Notes: generated by a model from the letters alone, not told the origin. DNA of 64,000 bases from Bradyrhizobium diazoefficiens USDA 110 (GCF_000011365.1 NC_004463.1:7550001-7614000); one strand, 5' to 3'. Positions 9,191-17,433 are shown, counted from the stretch's first letter. Program-made: numbers and translations.

Positions 9191-10815
9191 GCCGCCTCCT
9201 CGCGTCGCATCCAGTCTTTAAGGATCGCTGCTGCCTGCGCCTGATCGAGCCGGACGATCTGCTCCAGTCGCTTCTGCGGCGTGCGCTGCATCTTGCCTTC
9301 GAGGTCCTCGACGAGGTTGAGCTCGGGGTCCTGGCTCTCGGCCAATGCAAGGGCTGTGGCAGCTTCAAGCTCAGCGGCCTCCGCCGCCTCGGTCTGCTCC
9401 TGCGCCGCGCGGTGGGTCAGAATGCCGTTGACCGCGGGGCGAAGGCCGAACCAGACCAGCATCGAAGCCACGGCCAGGATCGTCACCGCGTTGATGACGC
9501 TGCCGAGCTGCTTGTTGATCATCTCGACGAAGCTGATCGGCGGCACCGGCGCCAGTTCGCGCGAGCCCTCGATGAAGTCGACGGCCGTGACCTGGATCTG
9601 GTCGCCTCGCTGCTTGTCCAGTCCGCCGGCCGTCGCCGCGAGCTGGCTGATCTCGGCGAGCTTGCTGTCGACGATGGCCTGGTTGCTCTTGTCGCCGAGA
9701 TCGGCAACGAGGCGCGCGCGGTTGACCAGCACCGCGATGAAGAGCTTCTTGACCAGATAGCCGTCGCTCACCGTCGTCGTGGTCTTGGACGACACCTCGA
9801 AATTGGTGACGTCCTCGCGACGGGTCTTGTCCTCGCTGGAGTTCTTGCTGCCGCCGGCGTTGACCTGCTGGTCGGGAAGGTTCTGTTGCACCGTGGTCGG
9901 CGTCGAGCGGTCCGCGTTCTGCGACGACTCCTTCTCGCGCACGTTCCGCACGGAACGCTCGGCGCGGCCCTCCGGATCGTAGACGGTCTCGTTGGTCTGC
10001 CGCTTGTCGGTGGAGAGCTGCGGCGCGACGCTCACCTCGAAATTGTCGAGACCCAGATACGGCGTCAGCGCCTTGCGGATGTTCTCCTGAACCATCCCGC
10101 CGACCGTCTTCTGGAGGCTTGCCATCTTGGTCGGGGCAGCGGTGGCTTCGTCCTCTTCGGCTAGCAGCATCGAACCGTCGGCATCCAGCACCGTCACCTT
10201 GTCGCGGCTCATGCCGGGGATGGCGGCCGCGACGAGATGGCGGATCGACTGCGCCGTGCGCGCCTCGATCGCGCCGTCAGTGCGGAGCACGACCGACGCC
10301 GAGGGCGGCTGTTGCGTCGCGCGGAACGAGCCGCGCACCGGCATCACGATATGCACCCGCGCCGCCTTCACGCCCTTCATCAACTGCACCGTGCGCGCGA
10401 TCTCGCCTTCGAGCGCGCGCAGTTTCGTGACTTCCTGCATGAACGATGTCAGGCCGAGCGAGCCGATCTTGTCGAACAGCTCGTAACCGGAATTGGCGCT
10501 GGTCGGCAGCCCCTTCTCGGCGAGCAGCATCCGCGCCTGCATGGTCTGGCTCGGACGCACCGAGACCGCGTCTCCGGCCGTATTGACATCGAAGGCAATA
10601 TTTTGCTCGCGCAAAGCAGCGCCCATGCGCGTCACATCTTCGCGGGAGAGGCCGGTATAGAGCGTTTCGAATTCAGGCCGGCTCAGATAATAGGCGCCGC
10701 CGACGACGGTGACGAGAACGGCAAAGCCGATCAATCCCAGGGCCATCAGGCGTCGCGGCCCAAGCTCCAGCAGATTGTTGAGCAGTTGCTGTATCTGCGC
10801 ACGACTGAACAGCAT
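9187..10815 (-). CDS. fliF: Flagellar MS-ring protein FliF
   Basis: FliF (542 residues from this start) has an N-terminal membrane helix (LMALGLIGFAVLVTVVGGAY), the YscJ/FliF ring domain (LSRPEFETLYTGLSREDV) and a C-terminal membrane helix (SVINAVTILAVASMLVWFGL). The last residues (QRTPQKRLEQIVRLDQAQAA) bind FliG. It forms the MS ring in the inner membrane. ATG 10815 is chosen because GAGG sits four bases upstream. An in-frame ATG at 10848 has only a weak ribosome site. The stop overlaps the downstream FliH-like ATG. Confidence 0.95.
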   Translation of the reverse strand: MLFSRAQIQQLLNNLLELGPRRLMALGLIGFAVLVTVVGGAYYLSRPEFETLYTGLSREDVTRMGAALREQNIAFDVNTAGDAVSVRPSQTMQARMLLAEKGLPTSANSGYELFDKIGSLGLTSFMQEVTKLRALEGEIARTVQLMKGVKAARVHIVMPVRGSFRATQQPPSASVVLRTDGAIEARTAQSIRHLVAAAIPGMSRDKVTVLDADGSMLLAEEDEATAAPTKMASLQKTVGGMVQENIRKALTPYLGLDNFEVSVAPQLSTDKRQTNETVYDPEGRAERSVRNVREKESSQNADRSTPTTVQQNLPDQQVNAGGSKNSSEDKTRREDVTNFEVSSKTTTTVSDGYLVKKLFIAVLVNRARLVADLGDKSNQAIVDSKLAEISQLAATAGGLDKQRGDQIQVTAVDFIEGSRELAPVPPISFVEMINKQLGSVINAVTILAVASMLVWFGLRPAVNGILTHRAAQEQTEAAEAAELEAATALALAESQDPELNLVEDLEGKMQRTPQKRLEQIVRLDQAQAAAILKDWMRREEAA

Positions 10816-11119
10816 ATGACCTCGTACCAATGCGAACATATGGGACATTCCGCTGCCAACCTTGTCTGAAGGTTGCGCAGGAACACGAATGTGTCGGTTC
10901 GCGGGCGAGGCGTTGTAATTTTACAAGAAGTCGGGGGACGCTATCGCGAGGATCGGCAACAGGTGCACGGCCGACGCATCGCGGCGCGATCGGCTGCGGC
11001 GTGTTGCTTGAAATCTGGCGTCAGGAGATCGATTGCGGGCACATCTTGTGCCGTCATATCCGCCGTTCATGGCGGAGACCGTGCTCCCGAGGGAGCACGG
11101 TCGTTTTCGAAGCCGCGGC
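10816..11119. other. Intergenic region between the flagellin gene and fliF
   Basis: This stretch should hold the fliF promoter and the end of the flagellin transcript. At 10913-10926 there is a short palindrome (TTGTAA-TT-TTACAA) about 100 nt upstream of fliF, a possible operator. The 12-bp hairpin at 11077-11102 is listed separately. I see no credible gene here. Confidence 0.4.
11077..11102 (-). terminator. Hairpin after the first flagellin gene
   Basis: Perfect 12-bp arms (GACCGTGCTCCC and GGGAGCACGGTC) are separated by two bases, 18 nt beyond the flagellin stop. On the minus strand no U-run follows. On the plus strand the hairpin is followed by GTTTT. It is a likely transcript-end or stabilising hairpin, not a textbook intrinsic terminator. 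Confidence 0.55.
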
Positions 11120-12064
11120 TTAGCGGAACAGCGACAGGATGCTCTGGCTGTTCTGGTTGGCGATCGAGAGCGCCTGAACGCCGAGCTGCTGCTGGGTCTG
11201 AAGCGCCTGCAGGCGCGTCGATTCCGCGTTCATGTCGGCGTCGACGAGCTGGCCGATACCGCGATCCACGGAGTCCATCAGGTTCTTGACGAATTCCGTG
11301 TTGGTCGCGATGCGGTTCTTGACGGCACCGAGATTGGCGGCGGCCGAGGCGACCGAGTTGATCGCAGCGGTGACCTGGTTGATGTAGCCGTCGAGCTTGG
11401 TCTGGTCAGTCGCCGAGTCGGTCAGCGCGCCGATGTTGATCGAGGCGACCGACGCGCCGGTCGAGCCGCCGACCACCGTATCCAGGATGCCGGTGGTGGA
11501 TGAGCCGCCGGTGGTGTAGAGCGCGTAGGTGGCGGTCGTCACCGTGATGGAGCCGATGGTGGGCGTACCGCCGACGCGCGAGTACGACGACACGAGGTTG
11601 AAGGTCGTCGGCGTGGCCGTGGACGACGAGGGCGTGATGTCGATGCTCAGCCAGTTGATACCGTTGATCGTTGCCGAGTCGGACTTGAGCTTCATATCCT
11701 GCTGGATCTGGGTGACCTCGGCCTGGATCTTGGTCCGGTCGATACCGGCGGTCTTGGCTTCGACCAGCAGCGCCTGGAGCTTGGTCAGGCCGGAGTTCTT
11801 GTCGCCGATGACCGTGTTCAGAGCGGTGTATTCGGTGTCGACCATCGCAGCCGACAGACCGAGCGAATCGGAGACTGCGGACAGCGCGGCGTTGTCGGAG
11901 CGCATCGAGGTTGCGATCGACCAATAGGCCGAATTGTCCGAAGCGGTCGAGACGCGCTGACCGGTCGAGATCCGGTTCTGCGTGGTCGCGAGCTGCGTGC
12001 TGACATTGCGGAGGGTCTGCAGCGCGGTCATTGCAGACGAGTTGGTGAGGAGGCTAGAACCCAT
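11120..12064 (-). CDS. fliC: Flagellin, lateral type, copy 1
   Basis: The 314-residue protein begins GSSLLTNSSAMTALQTLRNV and ends QLGVQALSIANQNSQSILSL, the paired coiled-coil ends of flagellin, with a short central region. The size (about 32 kDa) fits the LafA flagellins of Bradyrhizobium lateral filaments rather than the larger subpolar flagellins. It is nearly identical to the flagellin at 12342-13283. The ATG at 12064 follows AGGGA by seven bases. A longer upstream reading runs through the structured leader and is rejected. lafA is an alternative symbol. Confidence 0.95.
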   Translation of the reverse strand: MGSSLLTNSSAMTALQTLRNVSTQLATTQNRISTGQRVSTASDNSAYWSIATSMRSDNAALSAVSDSLGLSAAMVDTEYTALNTVIGDKNSGLTKLQALLVEAKTAGIDRTKIQAEVTQIQQDMKLKSDSATINGINWLSIDITPSSSTATPTTFNLVSSYSRVGGTPTIGSITVTTATYALYTTGGSSTTGILDTVVGGSTGASVASINIGALTDSATDQTKLDGYINQVTAAINSVASAAANLGAVKNRIATNTEFVKNLMDSVDRGIGQLVDADMNAESTRLQALQTQQQLGVQALSIANQNSQSILSLFR

Positions 12065-12068
12065 TTTG

Positions 12069-12183
12069 ATGTCCCTTTGACGATTGAATTGAGTTTGGGG
12101 ACATACCGGACTTGCACCGGTACGACAGGGCGGCATCATGCCTTTGGGCCGCGGAAATGCGTGTGAAGGACCCAACCTGTCGT
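12069..12183 (-). promoter_or_regulatory. Structured mRNA leader of flagellin copy 1, with buried ribosome binding site
   Basis: Read on the minus strand the leader forms P1 (ACGACAGG at 12183-12176 with CCTGTCGT at 12129-12122). P1 encloses P2 (TTGGG/CCCAA) and the P3 hairpin GGCATGATGCC (12142-12132). The P4 hairpin (ACCGG...CCGGT, 12121-12105) follows. P5 pairs ATGTCCC (12104-12098) with GGGACAT (12075-12069), and P5 contains the Shine-Dalgarno AGGGA. The same architecture precedes the second flagellin gene. It could be a target of FlbT or a member of the Rhizobiales flagellar leader RNA family known in Rfam. That link is inference. Confidence 0.75.
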
Positions 12184-12292
12184 AGCGGTGAGGCTACCCG
12201 CCGAAGCTTGTGCGAGGCTTGTGGCTCTGTGACTCGGTTGCAACACCGAGCCGGATCATGGCGTCGACGCGGCGTCACGCCTGACAAAGAAA

Positions 12293-12320
12293 GGGCCGCG
12301 CTTCGCGAGAAGCGCGGCCC
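12293..12320 (-). terminator. Intrinsic terminator after flagellin copy 2
   Basis: A perfect 12-bp stem (GGGCCGCGCTTC and GAAGCGCGGCCC) with a four-base loop lies 21 nt past the stop of the second flagellin gene. On the minus strand it is followed by TTTCTTTG. It should end most transcripts from copy 2, so copy 1 probably needs its own promoter in the remaining stretch. Confidence 0.85.
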
Positions 12321-12341
12321 TCCCCCAAGATGAGTTGAGGT

Positions 12342-13283
12342 TTAGCGGAACAGCGACAGGATGCTCTGGCTGCTGTTGTTGGCGATCGAGAGCGCCTGAA
12401 CGCCGAGCTGCTGCTGGACCTGGAGGGCCGCAAGGCGGGTGGACTCCTGGTTCATGTCGGCGTCGACGAGCTGGCCGACACCGCGATCCACGGAGTCCAT
12501 CAGGTTCTTGACGAATTCCGTGTTGGTCGAGATGCGGTTCTTGACGGCACCGAGATTGGCGGCGGCCGAGGCGACCGAGCCGATCGCAGCGGTGACCTGC
12601 GCGATGTAACCATCGAGCTTGGTCTGGTCAGTCGCCGAGTCGGTCAGCGCGCCGATGTTGATCGAGGAGACCGACGCGCCGGTGGAGCCGCCAACCACCG
12701 CATCCAGGATGCCGGTGGTGGATGAGCCGCCGGTGGTGTAGAGCGCGTAGGTGGCGGTCGTCACCGTGATGGAGCCGATGGTGGGCGTATTGCCGACACG
12801 CGAGTACGACGACACGAGGTTGAAGCTCGTCGGCGTGGCCGTGGACGAGGAGGGCGTGGTGTCGATGCTCAGCCAGTTGATGCCGTTGATCGTCGCCGAG
12901 TCGGCCGTCGACTTCAGCTGATTCTGGATCTGGGTGACGTCGGCCTGGATCTTGGAGCGATCGATACCGGCGGTCTTGGCTTCGACCAGCAGCGCCTGGA
13001 GCTTGGTCAGGCCGGAGTCCTTGTCACCGATGACCGTGTTCAGAGCGGTGTATTCGGTGTCGACGGTCGCAGCCGACAGACCGAGCGAGTCGGAGACCGC
13101 GGAGAGCGCGGCGTTGTCGGAGCGCATCGAGGTTGCGATCGACCAGTAGGCAGCGTTGTCCGAAGCGGTCGACACGCGCTGGCCGGTGGAGATGCGGGTC
13201 TGCGTGGTGGAGAGCTGCGAGCTGACAGACCGCAGGGTCTGGAGCGCGGTCATGGCGGTCGAGTTCGTAAGCAGGCTTGACAT
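12342..13283 (-). CDS. fliC: Flagellin, lateral type, copy 2
   Basis: This 313-residue flagellin differs from copy 1 at only a few dozen positions, mostly near the N-terminus, around residues 105-120 (SKIQADVTQIQNQLKSTADS), and near the C-terminus. It starts SSLLTNSTAMTALQTLRSVS. Both copies face the same way, about 280 nt apart, and each has its own structured leader. The near identity suggests recent duplication or gene conversion. Two co-assembled lateral flagellins (LafA1/LafA2) are known in Bradyrhizobium. A strong hairpin terminator follows. Confidence 0.95.
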   Translation of the reverse strand: MSSLLTNSTAMTALQTLRSVSSQLSTTQTRISTGQRVSTASDNAAYWSIATSMRSDNAALSAVSDSLGLSAATVDTEYTALNTVIGDKDSGLTKLQALLVEAKTAGIDRSKIQADVTQIQNQLKSTADSATINGINWLSIDTTPSSSTATPTSFNLVSSYSRVGNTPTIGSITVTTATYALYTTGGSSTTGILDAVVGGSTGASVSSINIGALTDSATDQTKLDGYIAQVTAAIGSVASAAANLGAVKNRISTNTEFVKNLMDSVDRGVGQLVDADMNQESTRLAALQVQQQLGVQALSIANNSSQSILSLFR

Positions 13284-13288
13284 TGCGA

Positions 13289-13401
13289 ATGTCCCTTTAT
13301 GTACGCGTTACATTTTCACGAGGGGACATACCGGGCTTTCACCGGTACGGAGGGGCGGCATCATGCCTTTGGACTGATGTGGGTGGGGTCCAACCCGCCG
13401 T
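13289..13401 (-). promoter_or_regulatory. Structured mRNA leader of flagellin copy 2, with buried ribosome binding site
   Basis: This has the same fold as the copy 1 leader. P1 is ACGG-C-GGG (13401-13394) with CCC-T-CCGT (13353-13347 region). P2 is TTGGAC (13393-13388) with GTCCAA (13374-13369). P3 is GGCATGATGCC (13367-13357) and P4 is ACCGG/CCGGT (13346-13330). P5 is ATGTCCC (13329-13323) with GGGACAT (13295-13289), again masking AGGGA next to the start codon. P1 and P2 differ in sequence from copy 1 but keep pairing, which supports an RNA structure. Confidence 0.75.
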
Positions 13402-13468
13402 GCCGCATTGCTAGCACGCCGAATCTTGCGCCGAGATTAAGATCGGCTTGAATTTCGTAGTAATATCA

Positions 13469-13498
13469 TATGGTTACCATTACCCTCCGGTAACCATA
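13469..13498. promoter_or_regulatory. 10-bp inverted repeat upstream of flagellin copy 2 (possible operator)
   Basis: Perfect arms TATGGTTACC and GGTAACCATA are separated by 10 bases. A further related half-site (TAACCATGA) lies at about 13514-13522. The site is about 190 nt upstream of the flagellin start codon and 50 nt past the fliP stop. It could bind a flagellar regulator or be a weak fliP terminator, but it lacks a U-run. Confidence 0.45.
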
Positions 13499-13548
13499 AG
13501 CCGGTACTTCTTGCTAACCATGACCCGGCCGGCCGGCGGTCGCCGCCG

Positions 13549-14289
13549 CTACGAGAACGACCGCACCAGTCCGGAGGCCAGGAGGTTCCAGCCGTCGATC
13601 AGCACGAAGAACAGCATCTTGAACGGCAGCGCGAGGATCGTCGGCGGCATCATCATCATGCCCATCGACATGGTCAGCGTCGCCACGATCATGTCGATCA
13701 CGAGGAACGGCAGCATGATGAGAAATCCGATCTCGAACGAACGCCTGAGCTCGGAGATCATGAAGGCCGGAATGATGACGCGCAAATCGATGCGTTTGTC
13801 GTCGAACTTCTTGCGAAAGCTCTCCGCGGCGAGCGCCTCGAAGGTCTGGAGATCCTTGTCGCGAACGTGCGCCAGCATGAACTCGCGGAACGGATCGGTG
13901 ATCTTCAGATAAGCCTCTTCCTCCGAGATCTCGTTCTTCATGAGAGGCTGGACGCCGGTCTCCCAGGCGCGGTCGAAGGTCGGCGCCATCACGTAGAACG
14001 TCATGAACAGCGCGAGGCTGACCAGCACCAGATTGGCCGGCGTGGTCTGGAGGCCGAGACCGGAGCGCAGGAACGACAGCGCCACCGCAAACCGCGTGAA
14101 GCTCGTCACCATGATGAGCAGTCCCGGCGCCACCGACAGCACCGTGATCAGCGCCATCAGCTGGATGATGCGGCCGCTGGTCGAGCCGTTGCCGGGCGGC
14201 AGCAGGGAGTTGAGGTCCGGAATCTGGGCGAACGCCATTTCGGGCAGCACCGCCAGAATCAACGCGAGCAGCAGGACTCTCAATTTCAC
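13549..14289 (-). CDS. fliP: Flagellar export gate protein FliP
   Basis: The 246-residue protein has a cleavable signal sequence (MKLRVLLLALILAVLPEMAFA), as FliP usually does. Membrane helices follow (IIQLMALITVLSVAPGLLIM), with the conserved FRKKFDDKRIDLRVIIPAFM/ISELRRSFEIGFLIMLPF region and the C-terminal MGMMMMPPTILALPFKMLFF signature. FliP is a core subunit of the type III export gate with FliQ and FliR, which are not in this window. Its ATG overlaps the fliL stop. Confidence 0.96.
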   Translation of the reverse strand: MKLRVLLLALILAVLPEMAFAQIPDLNSLLPPGNGSTSGRIIQLMALITVLSVAPGLLIMVTSFTRFAVALSFLRSGLGLQTTPANLVLVSLALFMTFYVMAPTFDRAWETGVQPLMKNEISEEEAYLKITDPFREFMLAHVRDKDLQTFEALAAESFRKKFDDKRIDLRVIIPAFMISELRRSFEIGFLIMLPFLVIDMIVATLTMSMGMMMMPPTILALPFKMLFFVLIDGWNLLASGLVRSFS

Positions 14290-14729
14290 TGAATCACCAA
14301 CGTCTCAATGATCAATTCGCGGACCTTGCCCGACGAGCGGACATTGGCGCGCTCGGCGAGGTCATCGCGCAGATGCTGGAGCCCGCGCGATCCCTCGAAC
14401 TGCGCAGCCGAGGCCGATCGCAGATAGGTGACGATGTCTTCGCTGATATGGGCGGCCAGGATGCCGGCGTCCTCGTCGCTCATGCTGTCGGTCACCATGG
14501 AGGCCTCGACACGGGCCCAGTTGTTGGCCGGCGCGGCGAGATTGGTCACGATCGGGGACAGTTTTCGAAGCCGCGCGCTGCCGGCGTAGCTCGACGCAAG
14601 CGGCGGCGGCGTAGGGCTCTTCTTCGCGTCGGCGACGCGCTCGGCGGCTGCAAACAGATGCAGGCCGGCAAGGGCGCCGGCACCGATCGCGACCAGGGTC
14701 AGCGCCACGATGGCGGCAATCAGGCGCAT
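14286..14729 (-). CDS. fliL: Flagellar basal-body-associated protein FliL
   Basis: FliL (147 residues) has one N-terminal membrane helix (MRLIAAIVALTLVAIGAGAL) and a periplasmic domain ending GKVRELIIETLVIQ, where the family usually ends near a basic cluster. It associates with the stator around the motor. ATG 14729 lies four to five bases after GGGGA. A GTG directly before it (14732) is a possible alternative. It sits between flgH and fliP, the standard rhizobial order. Confidence 0.88.
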   Translation of the reverse strand: MRLIAAIVALTLVAIGAGALAGLHLFAAAERVADAKKSPTPPPLASSYAGSARLRKLSPIVTNLAAPANNWARVEASMVTDSMSDEDAGILAAHISEDIVTYLRSASAAQFEGSRGLQHLRDDLAERANVRSSGKVRELIIETLVIQ

Positions 14730-14771
14730 CACGTCCCCTGCCCTCGCGACGCGGCCCGGCCGGCGCGAACC

Positions 14772-15467
14772 TCAGAACGGTGCCACGGCGTCATAGATCC
14801 GATGTCCCCATCCAGGCTGCTGCACATCCGACAGATTTCCCTGACCACCATAGGACACGCGCGCCTCCGCGATCTTTTCGTAGGAAATCGTGTTGGTTCG
14901 CGAGATATCGCGCGGACGCACGATGCCGCCGACATTGAGCACGCGCATCTCGGTGTTGACGCGGAACTCCTGCGAGCCGCTGATCATCATATTGCCGTTC
15001 GGCAACACGTCGGTGACGATGGCGGCGATGGACAGCTTGATGTCCTCCGTGCGATCGATCTGGCCGTTGCCCTTGATCTGGGTGTTGGTGCTGAGGTTGG
15101 CGGTGGTTTGCCCCTTGTCGGCCCATCCTGCGACGTCCATCAGCCAGTCGAGCCCGAACTTGATCTGCGAATCGCGCGAGCGGCCGGTCTTGTTGTCGAG
15201 CTTGGCCTTGTCCTGCATCGAGATGATCACCGTCACGACGTCGCCGGTGCGCCGGGCGCGGGGATCGCGGTAGAGATCGGTGCCGTCGTCCCAGGTCGAG
15301 CGATAGCTGACCGGCGTGCGCATGCGCGGCGTCACCGGGATCGGGTCGGCCTGCGTCCTCAGGCCGCTTCCGACTGGCGACAAGCGCGGGCCGGTCAGGG
15401 CGTCCGCCGGATCACCGACGCATCCGGTAAGCATCAAGAGCGGCAGGATGAGGATCAGATTCTTCAT
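14772..15467 (-). CDS. flgH: Flagellar L-ring lipoprotein FlgH
   Basis: The 231-residue protein begins with a lipoprotein signal (MKNLILILPLLMLTGC) whose lipobox cysteine is residue 16. It contains the FlgH core (RDPRARRTGDVVTVIISMQD; GNGQIDRTEDIKLSIAAIVT; RVLNVGGIVRPRDI). FlgH forms the L-ring bushing in the outer membrane, paired with the FlgI P-ring. It starts directly after the motE stop. Confidence 0.95.
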   Translation of the reverse strand: MKNLILILPLLMLTGCVGDPADALTGPRLSPVGSGLRTQADPIPVTPRMRTPVSYRSTWDDGTDLYRDPRARRTGDVVTVIISMQDKAKLDNKTGRSRDSQIKFGLDWLMDVAGWADKGQTTANLSTNTQIKGNGQIDRTEDIKLSIAAIVTDVLPNGNMMISGSQEFRVNTEMRVLNVGGIVRPRDISRTNTISYEKIAEARVSYGGQGNLSDVQQPGWGHRIYDAVAPF

Positions 15468-16235
15468 CTATTTGGTCTTTCCGTCATCCACGCGACGCAT
15501 TCCGCCGAGCAAATCGGCGAGGTGCGCGGCGCGCGCCGTATCCATCTCGTTGAAGATCGCGCTCGAGCTCCTCGGGCTGAGCTTGGCGAGCACGGCGGCG
15601 GCGGTCTCGTCCGCCATGCCGGCGATCTGGGTGGCCGCGGCGTCCGGCTTCATGCGCGAGTAGATCTCGACGACCTGGGCCTCGGCCTTCTTCAGGAAGT
15701 CGTCGCGCAGCGCCATCCACTTCTCGTATTCGGCGCGCTTGGCCTCGACCTCGGCGATCCGCTCGCGGAGCTGGGTCTCGGCCTTCTCCAGCTCCTTGAG
15801 CTGCCAGGCCAATCTCGCATCGACGGCGGGATCGGCCACGTTGCTGCAGAACAGCGCGACCTCGTTGTCCGCGGTCGCAGCGGCCTGCGGCGGTGCGGGC
15901 TTTGGCGGCGCCGTGACACTGCCGGGCTTGGCCGGACGTAGCGGCGCGGGTGCGGGCACTGGCGCCGGTGCAGGCGTCTCGGAAGCCGGCACCGCACCGG
16001 TGATCGCCGGTCCGGTATCTTCGGCCGCCCACGCCGTCGCCCGGGTGGCCGCATTGTCAACCTGGATCGGCGCGCGCGGCTTCTGCGGTCCGGGCGCGCG
16101 GGCGCGCGCGAAGGAAAGCAGGTTGAGCGGCTTCGACGATCTGGCCTCATCCAGCGCCAGCACGGGCGAAGCGCTCGCAAGCGCCGCGGCCGCGGCCAGG
16201 AGGAGGAGTTTGGCTTTGTGATCCAGCTTCAACAT
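15468..16235 (-). CDS. motE: MotE-like periplasmic chaperone
   Basis: From ATG 16235 the protein has 255 residues, with a signal peptide (KLLLLAAAAALASASPVLA) and a Pro/Ala-rich linker. A coiled coil (LAWQLKELEKAETQLRERIA) leads into an MgtE_N-like domain (MKPDAAATQIAGMADETAAA; AKLSPRSSSAIFNEMDT). MotE is described in Sinorhizobium as the periplasmic chaperone for MotC, and motC is in this cluster. An ATG at 16271 is in frame, but it would put a charged extension before the signal peptide. It lies between flgI and flgH. Confidence 0.82.
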   Translation of the reverse strand: MLKLDHKAKLLLLAAAAALASASPVLALDEARSSKPLNLLSFARARAPGPQKPRAPIQVDNAATRATAWAAEDTGPAITGAVPASETPAPAPVPAPAPLRPAKPGSVTAPPKPAPPQAAATADNEVALFCSNVADPAVDARLAWQLKELEKAETQLRERIAEVEAKRAEYEKWMALRDDFLKKAEAQVVEIYSRMKPDAAATQIAGMADETAAAVLAKLSPRSSSAIFNEMDTARAAHLADLLGGMRRVDDGKTK

Positions 16236-16302
16236 CGGGCCGCGTGCGATTCTCGGTCGAGACCTGAGCATTGAGCGACCAAGCTTGCACGACGCTTATG
16301 CG

Positions 16303-17433
16303 TCATTGGACGATGACATCGGCCTGGAGCGCGCCGGCCGTCTTGATCGCCTGGAGGATCGCGATGATGCCCGATGGTTTGAGGCCGATCTGGTTCAATC
16401 CACGCACCAGGCGCTGGAGATCGACGCCGCTCAGGATCGCCACCTGCGATCCGGCCTCGTTGGCCTCGACCACGGTCTGGGGAACGACCACCGTCTGCCC
16501 GCGCGAAAACGGCGCCGGCTGCGACACCACGGGCATCTCCGTGACGCGGACGGTCAGATTGCCGTGCGTCACCGCAACCGTCGATATCCGCACGTCCCGT
16601 CCGATCACCACCGTGCCGGTGCGCTCGTTGATCACCACCCGCGCCGGCGTGTCCGGCTCGACCGTCAGCTCGCCGATTTCGGCGAGGAAGCGGACCGGGC
16701 CGATATGGCGCGGCTTCGACAAGACGATGGTGCGGTAGTCGCGCTCGAAGGCGATCTGCGCGCGATAGCGGCCGCCGGCGTAGCGGTTGATTGCATCGAG
16801 GATGCGCGTTGCGGTGACGAAGTCCGGGTTCTTGAGCTCAAGCACCAGGAATTCCATCTCATGGAGGCTTCCCTGCACCTCTCGCTCGACCAGCGCGCCG
16901 TTCAGAATGCGGCCCGCGGTCGGGGTGCCCTGGCTGACGTTCTGCGCCTGACCTCCCACGCTGTAGCCGGCGACCGTGACCGCGCCCTGTGCCACCGCAT
17001 AGACCGCGCCGTCCGCCGCGCGCAGCGACGTCATCACCAGCGTGCCGCCGAGCAGCGAGGTCGCATCGCCGAGCGACGACACGGTCACGTCCATCCGCTC
17101 GCCTGCCCCGATCGAAGGTTGCAGGTCCGCGGTCACCATCACGGCGGCGACGTTGCGCGTGCGCAGGGTGGTCGGGCGCGCGGGGTTGGTGGTGCTCGTG
17201 GTCTCGTTCCTGACATTGATGCCCATGTTCTCGAGCATCGATTGCAGGGACTGCTCCGTGAACGGAGCATTGCGAAGCGTGTCGCCGGTGCCGTTCAGGC
17301 CGATGACGAGGCCGTAGCCGACGATCTGGTTTTCACGCAATCCCTTGATGTCCGCGATGTCCTTGATGCGGACGGCGGCCTGGGCGCTGGCCGCGGAAAC
17401 GACAAGGATGAGCGCAAGCAGGAGCCTGGTCAT
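16303..17433 (-). CDS. flgI: Flagellar P-ring protein FlgI
   Basis: This 376-residue protein has a signal peptide (MTRLLLALILVVSAASAQAA) and the P-ring sequence (VRIKDIADIKGLRENQIVGY, GLVIGLNGTGDTLRNAPFTE, the ARPTTLRTRNVAAVMVTADL region). FlgI forms the periplasmic bushing round the rod. Its length matches the family. The ATG overlaps the flgA stop, so P-ring protein and its chaperone are probably made together. Confidence 0.97.
   Translation of the reverse strand: MTRLLLALILVVSAASAQAAVRIKDIADIKGLRENQIVGYGLVIGLNGTGDTLRNAPFTEQSLQSMLENMGINVRNETTSTTNPARPTTLRTRNVAAVMVTADLQPSIGAGERMDVTVSSLGDATSLLGGTLVMTSLRAADGAVYAVAQGAVTVAGYSVGGQAQNVSQGTPTAGRILNGALVEREVQGSLHEMEFLVLELKNPDFVTATRILDAINRYAGGRYRAQIAFERDYRTIVLSKPRHIGPVRFLAEIGELTVEPDTPARVVINERTGTVVIGRDVRISTVAVTHGNLTVRVTEMPVVSQPAPFSRGQTVVVPQTVVEANEAGSQVAILSGVDLQRLVRGLNQIGLKPSGIIAILQAIKTAGALQADVIVQ

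Noticed and set aside
12065..12175. N-terminal extension of flagellin copy 1
   Set aside because: It runs through the structured leader and its Shine-Dalgarno. Copy 2 has no such extension.
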